Origin: Aliarcobacter skirrowii CCUG 10374
GTDB lineage: Bacteria; Campylobacterota; Campylobacteria; Campylobacterales; Arcobacteraceae
DNA: 64,000 bases
Assembly (NCBI RefSeq): GCF_003544835.1
Contig: NZ_CP032099.1
Location: 1,798,001-1,862,000 of the forward strand
Reading direction: 5' to 3'
Below, in pieces: positions 9,612-18,066 of the stretch (positions within the stretch are counted from its first letter, which is position 1; each line of letters begins with the position of its first letter). The notes beneath the pieces were generated by a model, which made no database searches, was not told the origin of the DNA, and saw only the letters and a program-made list of their open reading frames with translations. The position numbers and the translations under genes were made by a program.

Positions 9612-10748
9612 ATGACTTGTAAATATTTTGGGCTTTGTGCCTCTTGTACACTCTATAATAAAACTTATGAAGAGCAACTAAACTATAAAATAGCTAGAGA
9701 AAAAGATAGATTTTCATCTTTGATTGATTTTTCAAAAATAGCTTTAGATATTATAAAAAGCAAAGATTCAAACTTTAGAAATAGAGCAGAATTTAGAGTT
9801 TGGTGGGAAAAAGATGAAAATGAGCAAAAAGATATTTTAACTTACGCTATGAATGATTTTAATAAAGAGATTCTTAAAATTGACTCATGTGAGATTGTAA
9901 GCGAAGATATAAAAAATCTTATGCCAAAACTCTTAACTGAGCTTGAAAAATCTATGATTTTATCTTTTAGGCTTTTTGCTATTGAGTTTTTAGTTAGTTC
10001 AACTTCTGATATGCTTGTAACTTTGATTTATCACAAAAAACTTGAAGATGAGTGGATAAATCTTGCACGTGAAATTGAGCAAAAATTAAATATAAAAATA
10101 ATTGGAAGAAGCAGAAAACAAAAAATAGTTTTAAGTAGCGATTTTATAAATGAGAGTTTAAATATAAATGGTCAAGAGTTCAAATTTGCCTATGAAGAGA
10201 ATGGTTTTACTCAACCAAATACTTCTGTAAATATAAAAATGATTGAGTGGGTTTTAAACAATACAAAAGATTCAAATAAAGATTTATGTGAGCTTTATTG
10301 TGGTGGTGGAAATTTTACAATTCCACTATCTAAAAAATTCAGTAAAGTATTAGCAACAGAGATTTCAAAAACATCTATAAAATCAGCTTTAAGAAATTGT
10401 GCTTTAAATAATATTGAAAATATAAATTTTATAAGAATGAGCTCTGAAGAGTTCGTTGAGGCTTTAAATGAAGTTCGAGCTTTTAATAGATTAAAAAATA
10501 TAGATTTAAAATCTTATGATTTTGATACTATTTTTATGGATCCACCAAGAAGTGGACTTGATGATACCACAAGAGCTTTAGCAAAAAACTTTACTAATAT
10601 AATATATATCTCTTGCAACCCACAAACTCTTCACAGAGACTTAGAAGAGCTTTTAAAAACTCACAAAGTATTAAGATTTGCCCTATTTGACCAGTTTGCA
10701 TATAGTGAACATATTGAGTCTGGAGTTATTTTAAAAAAATTAAAATAG
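9612..10748 (+). CDS. trmA: tRNA (uracil-5)-methyltransferase TrmA
   Basis: SAM-dependent enzyme forming ribothymidine at position 54 of tRNA. The C-terminal methyltransferase domain has LYCGGGNFTIPL (SAM binding), DPPRSGLDD and YISCNPQTLHRDL, whose Cys is the catalytic nucleophile, and ENGFTQPN earlier is typical of the TrmA/RlmD superfamily. The frame is 378 aa. The N-terminal CKYFGLCASCTLYNKTYEEQL carries cysteines. The lack of a TRAM domain and the size favour TrmA over RlmD. It stands alone, with the flagellin genes beginning about 190 bases downstream. Confidence 0.9.
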   Translation: MTCKYFGLCASCTLYNKTYEEQLNYKIAREKDRFSSLIDFSKIALDIIKSKDSNFRNRAEFRVWWEKDENEQKDILTYAMNDFNKEILKIDSCEIVSEDIKNLMPKLLTELEKSMILSFRLFAIEFLVSSTSDMLVTLIYHKKLEDEWINLAREIEQKLNIKIIGRSRKQKIVLSSDFINESLNINGQEFKFAYEENGFTQPNTSVNIKMIEWVLNNTKDSNKDLCELYCGGGNFTIPLSKKFSKVLATEISKTSIKSALRNCALNNIENINFIRMSSEEFVEALNEVRAFNRLKNIDLKSYDFDTIFMDPPRSGLDDTTRALAKNFTNIIYISCNPQTLHRDLEELLKTHKVLRFALFDQFAYSEHIESGVILKKLK

Positions 10749-10783
10749 CATTTACAGATTTAATCTAATTTTAAGAAAAGTTA

Positions 10784-10789
10784 TATAAT
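10784..10789 (+). promoter_or_regulatory. Predicted -10 box upstream of the first flagellin gene
   Basis: TATAAT in the gap between trmA and flaA. If used, the transcript would start near 10796 and carry an untranslated leader of about 140 bases. I could not fit a sigma-54 (GG-N10-GC) or a sigma-28 (GCCGATAA-type) element in the same gap. I recall that A. butzleri was reported to lack both of those sigma factors, which would agree. Confidence 0.45.
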
Positions 10790-10807
10790 AATTCTTTTAT
10801 CAATTTA

Positions 10808-10910
10808 GGGTTGGATTCAATCCGAAGAGTTTAAAAGCTCTATGCTTGAACCTTTTTTATAAAAAGAGACAAGAAGGTTTTAGGTTGTAATATTTTAAAA
10901 AATATTGCAA
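10808..10910 (+). promoter_or_regulatory. Structured 5' leader of flaA with competing helices
   Basis: Seen directly: GGGTT (10808-10812) can pair with AACCT (10849-10853), enclosing two hairpins, GGAT/ATCC (10813-10823) and AGAGTT/AGCTCT (10826-10841, with one G-T pair), a three-way junction. The same AACCTT strand (10849-10854) can instead pair with AAGGTT (10874-10879), so the two folds exclude each other. A T6 run (10853-10858) follows the first fold. A further hairpin, TTGTAATATTT/AAATATTGCAA (10885-10910), stands 28 bases before the ATG. I match no known riboswitch class; a regulatory role is inference. Confidence 0.4.
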
Positions 10911-10938
10911 ATTGTTTAAAAATCTAAAAGGATTTATT

Positions 10939-11841
10939 ATGAGAATTAATACAAACGTATCTTCACTTACAGCTCAAGAAGCTTCAACAAACACAAATAA
11001 ATATATTTCTAACTCTTTAGAAAAACTTTCTTCTGGTTTAAAAATAAATAAAGCTTCTGATGATGCTTCTGGTCTTGCTATTGCTGATAAATTAAGAACT
11101 CAAGTTACATCTATTAATCAAGGTGTTGCAAATGGTAATTCTGCTGTTGCTTTACTTCAAATTGCTGATAAATCTATGGCTGAGCAATCAACTATTCTTG
11201 ATACTATTAAAGCAAAACTAATTCAAGCAAATACTGATACAACTTCAACTGCTGGTAGAGTTGCTATTGCGAAAGACGTTACAAAACTTCTTGACCAATT
11301 AAATAATATTGCAAAACAAACTAACTATAATGGTACAGCTTTATTACAAGCAGCACCTGATTCAAGTACTGCTGGTATTGCAAAATCTGAAGGATTAAAA
11401 TTCCAAATTGGTGAAAGTACTTCTGATATTATTGAAACTAAAACTATCCAAGCTAACGTTACAGGACTAGAGCTTACTACTCTTAAAACTGCTGCTTCTA
11501 CTGGAGCAAATGCTACTCTTGGTGCTGATGGTAAATATACTGGTACAGTATTTACAAAAGCGAATGCAAGTGCTGGTCAAGCTGCAATAGATAAAGCTAT
11601 TACTCAATTAAATGGATATAGAGGAGATATAGGTTCTACTCAAAACCAAGTTGAATCAGCTATTAGAAACTTGATGACTCAATCAACAAATATTAAAGCA
11701 GCCGAGTCTGTAATTAGAGACGTTGATTATGCACAAGAGTCTGCAAACTTTAATAAGTTGAATATCATTTCTCAAGCTGGATCTTATGCAATAAGTCAAG
11801 CTAATGCTACTCAACAAAATGTTCTAAGACTACTTCAATAG
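10939..11841 (+). CDS. flaA: Flagellin, first copy
   Basis: Filament subunit of the flagellum, 300 aa. The conserved coiled-coil D0/D1 ends are present: MRINTNVSSLTAQ at the N-terminus, LSSGLKINKASDDASGLAIADKL, and at the C-terminus RDVDYAQESANFNKLNI and a terminal VLRLLQ. The middle is short (about residues 150-230), so the outer D2/D3 domains are missing or minimal. Many Ser/Thr residues in that part could carry the glycan made by the neighbouring island. Start: ATG 10939 with AAAAGGA at 10926-10932; an upstream in-frame TTG at 10912 has no such site. A strong terminator follows at 11869-11897, so flaB is transcribed at least partly on its own. Confidence 0.95.
   Translation: MRINTNVSSLTAQEASTNTNKYISNSLEKLSSGLKINKASDDASGLAIADKLRTQVTSINQGVANGNSAVALLQIADKSMAEQSTILDTIKAKLIQANTDTTSTAGRVAIAKDVTKLLDQLNNIAKQTNYNGTALLQAAPDSSTAGIAKSEGLKFQIGESTSDIIETKTIQANVTGLELTTLKTAASTGANATLGADGKYTGTVFTKANASAGQAAIDKAITQLNGYRGDIGSTQNQVESAIRNLMTQSTNIKAAESVIRDVDYAQESANFNKLNIISQAGSYAISQANATQQNVLRLLQ
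11140..11235 (+). repeat. 96-base tract identical to 12201-12296 (flagellin paralogues)
   Basis: Base-for-base identical stretch between flaA and flaB, including synonymous positions, in the N-terminal D1 region. Surrounding bases differ at third codon positions, which suggests gene conversion. Confidence 0.9.
11596..11672 (+). repeat. 77-base tract identical to 12663-12739 (flagellin paralogues)
   Basis: Second exact tract shared by flaA and flaB, encoding the start of the C-terminal D1 region. Flanked on both sides by codons that differ between the copies. Confidence 0.9.
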
Positions 11842-11868
11842 TTAATTAGTCTTAAGTTCTCTTTTATT

Positions 11869-11897
11869 AAAAAGTGGGGATTTTTCTCCACTTTTTT
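11869..11897 (+). terminator. Rho-independent terminator after flaA
   Basis: A 12-bp stem AAAAAGTGGGGA / TCTCCACTTTTT (one G-T pair) with a three-base loop, ending in a T run. It lies 28 bases after the flaA stop and before flaB. Confidence 0.85.
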
Positions 11898-11999
11898 CAA
11901 TTTTAATTTTAATTTAAACTAATTTTATGAATTAGTTTGCAATAATTGTGTCATTAAGTTTTATTTACACCAAAATAAACCAAAACTAAGGACATATTT

Positions 12000-12908
12000 A
12001 TGAAAATTAATACGAATGTTTCATCTTTAACAGCTCAAGAAGCAGCAACAAATACTAATAATAGTATTAAAAACTCTTTAGAGAAACTTTCTACTGGATT
12101 AAAAATCAATAAAGCTAGTGATGATGCTTCTGGTCTTGCTATTGCTGATAAATTAAGAACTCAGGTTACTTCTATAAATCAAGGTATCGCAAACGGTAAC
12201 TCTGCTGTTGCTTTACTTCAAATTGCTGATAAATCTATGGCTGAGCAATCAACTATTCTTGATACTATTAAAGCAAAACTAATTCAAGCAAATACTTCAA
12301 CTACATCAACTGCTGGTAGAGTTGCTATTGCAAAAGATGTTAACAAACTATTAGATCAGTTAAATAACATTGCAAACCAAACTAACTATAATGGAACTGC
12401 TCTTTTACAAGCTGGTATGGGAACAGCAGCAGCTTCAAAAAATGCAACTGAAGGTTTAAGTTTCCAAATTGGAGAGAGTACAAGCGATATGATTAGTACA
12501 AATACTATTCAATCAAATATTACTGGATTGAGTCTTGATACTCTAAAATCTAATGTATCTGCAGGTGCACTATACAATGCAACTCCTGGTTTCACACAAG
12601 TTGCTGGTGCTGTTGCATTTACAAGAGAAATGGCATCTGGTGGACAAAGATTAATTGATAATGCTATTACTCAATTAAATGGATATAGAGGAGATATAGG
12701 TTCTACTCAAAACCAAGTTGAATCAGCTATTAGAAACTTAATGACTCAAGCAACAAATATTAAAAATGCAGAATCTGTTTTAAGAGATGTTGATTATGCA
12801 CAAGAGTCTGCAAACTTTAATAAGCTAAATATCATTTCTCAAGCTGGTTCATACGCTATTAGTCAATCTAACGCTGTTTCACAAAACGTTCTTAGACTAC
12901 TTCAGTAG
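12000..12908 (+). CDS. flaB: Flagellin, second copy
   Basis: Second flagellin, 302 aa, with the same short architecture as the first: MKINTNVSSLTAQ start, LSTGLKINKASDDASG, and C-terminal RDVDYAQESANFNKLNI and VLRLLQ. It differs from the first copy mainly in the central, probably surface-exposed part (about residues 140-215). An AAGGA site lies just upstream of the ATG. It has its own upstream gap (158 bases from the flaA stop) and lacks the long structured leader of flaA, so the two genes are probably controlled differently. It ends at a bidirectional terminator shared with the convergent maf gene. Confidence 0.95.
   Translation: MKINTNVSSLTAQEAATNTNNSIKNSLEKLSTGLKINKASDDASGLAIADKLRTQVTSINQGIANGNSAVALLQIADKSMAEQSTILDTIKAKLIQANTSTTSTAGRVAIAKDVNKLLDQLNNIANQTNYNGTALLQAGMGTAAASKNATEGLSFQIGESTSDMISTNTIQSNITGLSLDTLKSNVSAGALYNATPGFTQVAGAVAFTREMASGGQRLIDNAITQLNGYRGDIGSTQNQVESAIRNLMTQATNIKNAESVLRDVDYAQESANFNKLNIISQAGSYAISQSNAVSQNVLRLLQ
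12201..12296 (+). repeat. Second copy of the 96-base flagellin tract
   Basis: Identical to 11140-11235. Confidence 0.9.
12663..12739 (+). repeat. Second copy of the 77-base flagellin tract
   Basis: Identical to 11596-11672. Confidence 0.9.
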
Positions 12909-12970
12909 TCTAAGATTAGTAAAATTTAATGTGTAGTTTATATTTCATATACTATTAGTTTATTTTTTAA

Positions 12971-13003
12971 AAAGATTTGAAACTTTTTTTGTTTCAAGTC
13001 TTT
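12971..13003. terminator. Bidirectional terminator between flaB and maf
   Basis: AAAGATTTGAAAC / GTTTCAAGTCTTT, 13 bp with one wobble and a seven-T loop, flanked by T-rich and A-rich sequence on the two sides. Its right arm overlaps the last codons of the convergent maf gene. Confidence 0.75.
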
Positions 13004-15024
13004 ATTAATCTTTCTATACATAAAATATAGTCATTTATTAGATTCTCAATTTGTGAAGAGAAGATACTTTTTATTTTATTAACCTTTTTATACTCTTGAT
13101 TTATCTTTATATCATTAAAATGGTAGTTTAAATAAGGTACTACAATTTCATAATAATTTAGAAGAACTTTGTATAGAGGTAAAATCTTTTGTTTTTCAAT
13201 ATTTTGAATAAGAGATATTAACTCTGTATTTAACTCATCATAATTAGAAAAATCTTTCTCTTTTATAAGGTTTAAGTGATTAATTGTAATATTATTTATA
13301 AATTCAATATTCTTACTTTGTTCTTCTTTTTCTAAATTATTTAAAAAGATTTGAGAAAAATTATTTAAAATATTTTTAAAATTTAGTGATTTTTTATCTA
13401 TATTTTTTAAATTATTTATCTCAATTTCATCTATGTTTAAAGGAATTGTACCTTCAAAAAAAGCTCCATTTTGAGATAAATTATAAATGCTTACATCTTT
13501 TTCTTTTTTTACTATTTTTTTCTCAACTTCTTTGATAGAACCATAGTAAAACTCAATAGTTTTAACTTCTTTTTTCATATTTCCTTTAACTTTAACAATA
13601 CTTTTATCACTTAATTTTTCATCAACTCTTTCTTTATTAATATCTATTTTTGAAACTCCAGATGCTGCTTCACTTGAGTGTGTTTCACCTGTTTTTTGGT
13701 TTAAAGCTAAGTCAAGTCCAACTAAATATATATTTTTTGCATTTAATTGCAAAATTATATCTATAGTAAGCTCGCCAATACTAAAACCATCAAAACAGTA
13801 ATTATCTGTAAAAAATGCTTCATAAGTTTCAAAAATAAAAAGATTTTTATCTTTTAAAGCCTCCAAAGTTTTAGATGTTGTAAAAGATGATGCCAAAAAA
13901 GATGTATTTGAATCTATTTTTTCCATAATCTCATCTGGAAACTGTCTTCTTTTTAACCATTTTTGTTCATCAACAGTAGTTACCAAATCTACTTTAACTC
14001 CTGCATATAAAAGCTTTTTATAAACTGATCCTATAGTTACTATAAAGAATTTATCTTGATTTTGTTTTATCCACTCTAAATTATCATCTAAAGATGGTCC
14101 AGCTGCAATATATAAGATTGGAATATCTTTTAAACTTTCTAAATTTTCTTTAATTTTATTAAAAAGTACAAATTTATATCCATCTTCTATGGCTTTTGTA
14201 GTTTTATTTACATAAGTATATAAATATCTTGTAAAATCATAACTTGATGCCTTTCTTAAAAATGTATGTGAAAGTAATAAATCATAAAATTTTTTTGAAT
14301 TTGATCCTAAAGTTGAAAACTTTAAAAGATAGTTTTCTAGATGTCCCACATTTAGAAATTTATCAATCTTGCTCTCAATTTGTTTTGTCTCTTCCATAAT
14401 TGAAAAAATAACACCGCTATTTTTTGCAAGAATTGTATAATCTACTGTAAACAAGGATAACCTAAAGATCTCCAAACTCTCTTCAAGAACTAAATATATT
14501 TCAGCATCAATTTTTTGTGCAATTTTTGGTATATGTCTTCCTAAAAAAACACCCAAAAAAGCAAATTTACTAATGCTTTTGTATCTTTTATTTTGATATG
14601 TATCTAAATAATCATTTAAAGCACTAGAATACTCTTTCATCATATTTTGAATTAAAGAACTATATTCACCTTTAAATTGATAATTTATATCAATCGTAGG
14701 AGAGTCTTTATATTTAAAATAACCCTCTGCATTGAATATAGCCTTTTTACCATCTACTTGTAGCTCTCTAACTAAGGAATCATTTGTTTTTTTTGGGTTT
14801 TTACCATACAAATAACTATTTGTGACCTTATCAAAAGCATCAAAATCTCCATTCTCCATAACAAATTCCAACTCGTATCTCTCTTGATATTCACCTGTTT
14901 CTATCATTCTTGATAGATTTTCAACTCTTTGATATAGTTCATTGTCATACTCATTTAAAAATACCATATTTGCTAAAAAAGTTGTTGTAAGTGCATTTTG
15001 TAGTTGGATTTGAGCTTGCGTCAT
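12994..15024 (-). CDS. Maf (motility accessory factor) family, DUF115, first copy
   Basis: A 676-aa protein of the Maf/MAF_flag10 (DUF115) family. Some members transfer pseudaminic or legionaminic acid to Ser/Thr of flagellin in the cytoplasm; others affect flagellar assembly or phase-variable motility. The central Rossmann-like domain (about 290-470) has the conserved glycine loop PILYIAAGPSLDDNLEW, VDLVTTVDEQ, and the downstream YLVGLDLALNQKTGETHS. The N-terminal third and the acidic/lysine-rich C-terminal third are helical. It is convergent with flaB and diverges from a second Maf-like gene across 145 bases. Placement between flagellins and a complete pseudaminic acid cluster supports flagellin glycosylation. 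Confidence 0.85.
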   Translation of the reverse strand: MTQAQIQLQNALTTTFLANMVFLNEYDNELYQRVENLSRMIETGEYQERYELEFVMENGDFDAFDKVTNSYLYGKNPKKTNDSLVRELQVDGKKAIFNAEGYFKYKDSPTIDINYQFKGEYSSLIQNMMKEYSSALNDYLDTYQNKRYKSISKFAFLGVFLGRHIPKIAQKIDAEIYLVLEESLEIFRLSLFTVDYTILAKNSGVIFSIMEETKQIESKIDKFLNVGHLENYLLKFSTLGSNSKKFYDLLLSHTFLRKASSYDFTRYLYTYVNKTTKAIEDGYKFVLFNKIKENLESLKDIPILYIAAGPSLDDNLEWIKQNQDKFFIVTIGSVYKKLLYAGVKVDLVTTVDEQKWLKRRQFPDEIMEKIDSNTSFLASSFTTSKTLEALKDKNLFIFETYEAFFTDNYCFDGFSIGELTIDIILQLNAKNIYLVGLDLALNQKTGETHSSEAASGVSKIDINKERVDEKLSDKSIVKVKGNMKKEVKTIEFYYGSIKEVEKKIVKKEKDVSIYNLSQNGAFFEGTIPLNIDEIEINNLKNIDKKSLNFKNILNNFSQIFLNNLEKEEQSKNIEFINNITINHLNLIKEKDFSNYDELNTELISLIQNIEKQKILPLYKVLLNYYEIVVPYLNYHFNDIKINQEYKKVNKIKSIFSSQIENLINDYILCIERLIKT

Positions 15025-15137
15025 ATTTTACCTTTTAGAATTTGAATTATTTAATAAGTTTATATATTTTTTATAAAAGCCATATTATAGCTTATAAATA
15101 TAAATTAAATTTTATATACAATATATACAAATATTGC

Positions 15138-15143
15138 TAAAAT
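15138..15143 (+). promoter_or_regulatory. Predicted extended -10 for the plus-strand glycan operon
   Basis: TGC-TAAAAT about 27 bases before the second maf start, in the 145-base gap between the two divergent maf genes. The same TGC-TAARAT layout occurs before recA at 44898. It could drive the run of genes up to 27.9 kb. Confidence 0.35.
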
Positions 15144-15169
15144 CTTGCACAAAAATTTGAAAGAAAAAA

Positions 15170-17044
15170 ATGGATAAACAAAAACAACTAGAAGAGTTAC
15201 AAAAAACTTTAAGCCAAATATATCTTAAAAATATAGAATTTTTCAAAAAAAATCATTTAAATATTTATGAAAAAATAGTTTTTTTCGAGAAACAAAATAT
15301 CCAAAATTACTCTTTAGAGTTTATAAATGATGAATTTAAACTATTAGATTTAAAAACAAAACAAAATTTATATAAAAAAGAGCCTTTTAGTGACTCTTTA
15401 AATAGAGTAAATAACTTTTCACTTTCAAATGCTTTTACTCTTATAAAAATGGAGCAATTGATCAAAAAAAATCATTATGAAGGTGAGATAAATAGTTATA
15501 TATATTTAAATGAATATATAAAAAAGTTTGAAAATATTGAGATAAAAATCAATAAATTTATATTTATAGGGACTTTACTTGGAGTTCATTTAAATGATTT
15601 TCACAATAGTTTAAATGCTAAAAGTTATTTAATAATTGAGCCAAATATTGAAATTTTTAGATTATCTTTGTTTTTGTGTGACTATGAATCTTTAAGTAAA
15701 AATTCAAAACTATTTTTTGCTATAAGTGAAGATAGTTTTAATTTAGAAAATATCACCAAAAAGTTTTTAGAAGATAGATATGAATTAAATCATCTAATTC
15801 ATTTTGAATTATCAAATCAAAACAACTCATATTTAATAGAAGAGTTACAAAATATTTTTATTCATAGTTCTCAAATGCGTTATCCTTTTAGTGATTTTAT
15901 AATAAGTCTCAAAAGAGGATATAACTACTTTTTTGAAGAGAAAAAAAGTATTATAAATCTATCACAAAATCAAAACTTATTTAAAAATAAAAAAATTCTT
16001 TTTTTAGGAGCTGGAGTATCTTTGGCAAAAAATCTAGAGTGGATTTATCTAAATCAAGATAAATTTATAATAGTAGCTTCAAGTGCTGTTTTAAAACACC
16101 TTAGAATTTTGGAGATCATTCCAGATATTATTTTAGCTATTGATGGTCAAAAAGAAACAATGCTTGAGCAGTTTAATACAGATTCTAAAATGTATAAAGA
16201 CTCTATAATTTTAGCTTCAATCAAACTTGATTGCGAACTATTTTTAAAACTAAAAGATACAAAAATCTTTTTTATGCAAAATGCTTTGGAGCTATTTTCA
16301 AACTATGGTTTTTTAAGTGGTGTTACTGTTGGAGATATTGGTATTGATATAATTGCAAAACTTGGAGCTAAAGAGATTTATCTTTTAGGAGTTGATGCAA
16401 GTGTTGATAGTAAAAATGGCAAAACTCATGTAGGAACTCATAAATCAAGTAGAAAATTAAATCTAAATGCAAAAAATAGTGGAGATTTTAGAACTGATAT
16501 AATCTATGTAAAAGGAAATTTTGAAGAGAAAGTGCCTACTTTTAGAGAGTATTTAGAGATGATAGAGAGTGCTGAAGATATAATATTTAAACACTTTGAG
16601 TTTTCAAAGGTTTATAATTTAGGAAGTGGTGCATATTTTAAAGGTGCTACCCCTTTAAAAATAGAAAAATTAAAAAGTAATTTAGAGCAAATAGATAAAG
16701 AAATTTTTAAAACAGAAATGCTAGAAAATCTTAAAAAAATATCTAAACAAACATTAGAAGAAATTGATATAAAAGATATTCAAAAAGAGAAAAAAATACT
16801 TAAAAAACTAAATAGTAGAAAAATAGAAAAATTTCATCAAGAGTTTAAAATAGTTTTTGAAAAATATCCAAACTCTATGATTTGTAATATTTTTGATAGA
16901 TTTTTTAAGCTTATATTGCCTTATAATCTTATTTTAAATAGCAATGAAGCAAATGAGATTTTAGAAAAACAAATTTTTGAAGTTTTGAGTAGTTTTAATA
17001 GTATATTTGATAAAATCGATGCAAAATTAAAAGGTAAAAAATGA
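15170..17044 (+). CDS. Maf-like (DUF115) protein, second copy
   Basis: A 624-aa paralogue of the preceding Maf protein with the same three-part layout: N-terminal IYEKIVFFEKQNIQNYSLEF, a central domain with ILFLGAGVSLAKNLEWIYLN, and IYLLGVDASVDSKNGKTHVG. The glycine loop reads GAGVSL where the family, including the copy next door, reads GAGPSL; this may change donor binding. Lys/Glu-rich helical C-terminus. Its last codon overlaps the next gene by 4 bases, so it heads a long plus-strand operon. It may modify a different flagellin site or use a different sugar from the first copy. Confidence 0.8.
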   Translation: MDKQKQLEELQKTLSQIYLKNIEFFKKNHLNIYEKIVFFEKQNIQNYSLEFINDEFKLLDLKTKQNLYKKEPFSDSLNRVNNFSLSNAFTLIKMEQLIKKNHYEGEINSYIYLNEYIKKFENIEIKINKFIFIGTLLGVHLNDFHNSLNAKSYLIIEPNIEIFRLSLFLCDYESLSKNSKLFFAISEDSFNLENITKKFLEDRYELNHLIHFELSNQNNSYLIEELQNIFIHSSQMRYPFSDFIISLKRGYNYFFEEKKSIINLSQNQNLFKNKKILFLGAGVSLAKNLEWIYLNQDKFIIVASSAVLKHLRILEIIPDIILAIDGQKETMLEQFNTDSKMYKDSIILASIKLDCELFLKLKDTKIFFMQNALELFSNYGFLSGVTVGDIGIDIIAKLGAKEIYLLGVDASVDSKNGKTHVGTHKSSRKLNLNAKNSGDFRTDIIYVKGNFEEKVPTFREYLEMIESAEDIIFKHFEFSKVYNLGSGAYFKGATPLKIEKLKSNLEQIDKEIFKTEMLENLKKISKQTLEEIDIKDIQKEKKILKKLNSRKIEKFHQEFKIVFEKYPNSMICNIFDRFFKLILPYNLILNSNEANEILEKQIFEVLSSFNSIFDKIDAKLKGKK

Positions 17045-18066
17045 TTAGTCCTATCCAAACTGGTAAAACTTATGGTGTTCTTCATACTGAGAGCTTCTTC
17101 TCATTTTTGGGTTTTGCAAAAAAAGTAGGAAGTGATGAAACGCAAAAAGTAGATGTTTTTTTAGATGACAATCTAATTGATACTATAGAAGCAAATGAGT
17201 TTATACAAAAAATCGATGATATGTATGATGTTGAAAGCAAAGCTTTCACATATAATCTACCAACACAATATATAGGTAAAAAAGCTATTATATCTTTTAA
17301 AAATCATCATTCTGGGGAAGAACTTCTAAACTCTCCATATACTTTGATTGATAAAAATCATGAAAAATTTAATGAAGCTAAATTTTTACATAGTCTATCT
17401 GAACCTTTAAGCGAAGAGTTAAGAAATATGTATAAACCAAATTGTGTAGGATTTTTGGCTACAAAAGAGAATTTGGAAGATGAGGAGTTTGTAGAATATA
17501 TAAATAAAATAATAAAAGATTTTCCAGAGTATGATTTTAAGGCTTTATATTTTGATAAGAATTCAATAAAGGAGATAAAAGAGAAGTTTCAACATAGCAA
17601 TTTAAATTTAATAGAACTAAAAAGTGCAAAAGATATTTTTGAAAACTTGGAAGTGTATTTAAGCAATTATGAAAAAACATTTAAAGATAGATTTGAAATG
17701 CCTATTATGAATCTTTTAAGATATAAATCTAACGATATAGCATTATTACCTTTGGGTCTTAATAGAGATAAATATCTTACTTTAAGAGAGTTTGAAAATC
17801 AAAATAAAGCATATTTCCAAAAACTACTAAATAATCTTGAATATTTAGGTTTCAATAAAGATGATATAGATAAATATGGAAATAGTTTTAATGCAATAAG
17901 TTTTAAATCATATAGTGAAAAATATAATATAAATATAAATTTTAATTTAGATGAATCTTCTAGAATAGCTTATATTTATTATAATTTAAAATTAGGTTAT
18001 AAAAATCATATTTATTTTAAAGAAATTATAAATAGAGTAAAAAAATCCATAGAAGAACAAAAATGA
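17041..18066 (+). CDS. Unrecognised 341-aa protein of the glycosylation operon
   Basis: I do not recognise this protein. The first about 100 residues look beta-rich with a compact polar domain (VDVFLDDNLIDTIEANEF, YNLPTQYIGKKAIISFKNHH, EELLNSPYTLI). The rest is Lys/Glu/Asn-rich and probably helical, with short hydrophobic strands such as NCVGFLATKENL and NDIALLPLGLNRD. No signal peptide or membrane helix. It overlaps both neighbours by 4 bases (ATGA junctions), between a Maf-like gene and a WecF-like glycosyltransferase, so it is very likely translated with them and involved in flagellar or surface glycan work. It could be a non-catalytic partner of the Maf protein. Confidence 0.6.
   Translation: MISPIQTGKTYGVLHTESFFSFLGFAKKVGSDETQKVDVFLDDNLIDTIEANEFIQKIDDMYDVESKAFTYNLPTQYIGKKAIISFKNHHSGEELLNSPYTLIDKNHEKFNEAKFLHSLSEPLSEELRNMYKPNCVGFLATKENLEDEEFVEYINKIIKDFPEYDFKALYFDKNSIKEIKEKFQHSNLNLIELKSAKDIFENLEVYLSNYEKTFKDRFEMPIMNLLRYKSNDIALLPLGLNRDKYLTLREFENQNKAYFQKLLNNLEYLGFNKDDIDKYGNSFNAISFKSYSEKYNININFNLDESSRIAYIYYNLKLGYKNHIYFKEIINRVKKSIEEQK

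Noticed and set aside
10819-10860. Intrinsic terminator in the flaA leader (helix followed by T6)
   Set aside because: The helices before the T run are only 4-6 bp and AT-rich; kept as a possible element of the leader fold, not called as a terminator.
10749-10938. Sigma-54 or sigma-28 promoter for flaA
   Set aside because: The TTGCA at 10905 lacks a GG twelve bases upstream, and no GCCGATAA-like -10 fits; TATAAT at 10784 is the better candidate.
11940-11999. Sigma-28-like TAAGTTTT before flaB
   Set aside because: The matching downstream element is only AAATAA and spacing is poor; in DNA this AT-rich it is not convincing.
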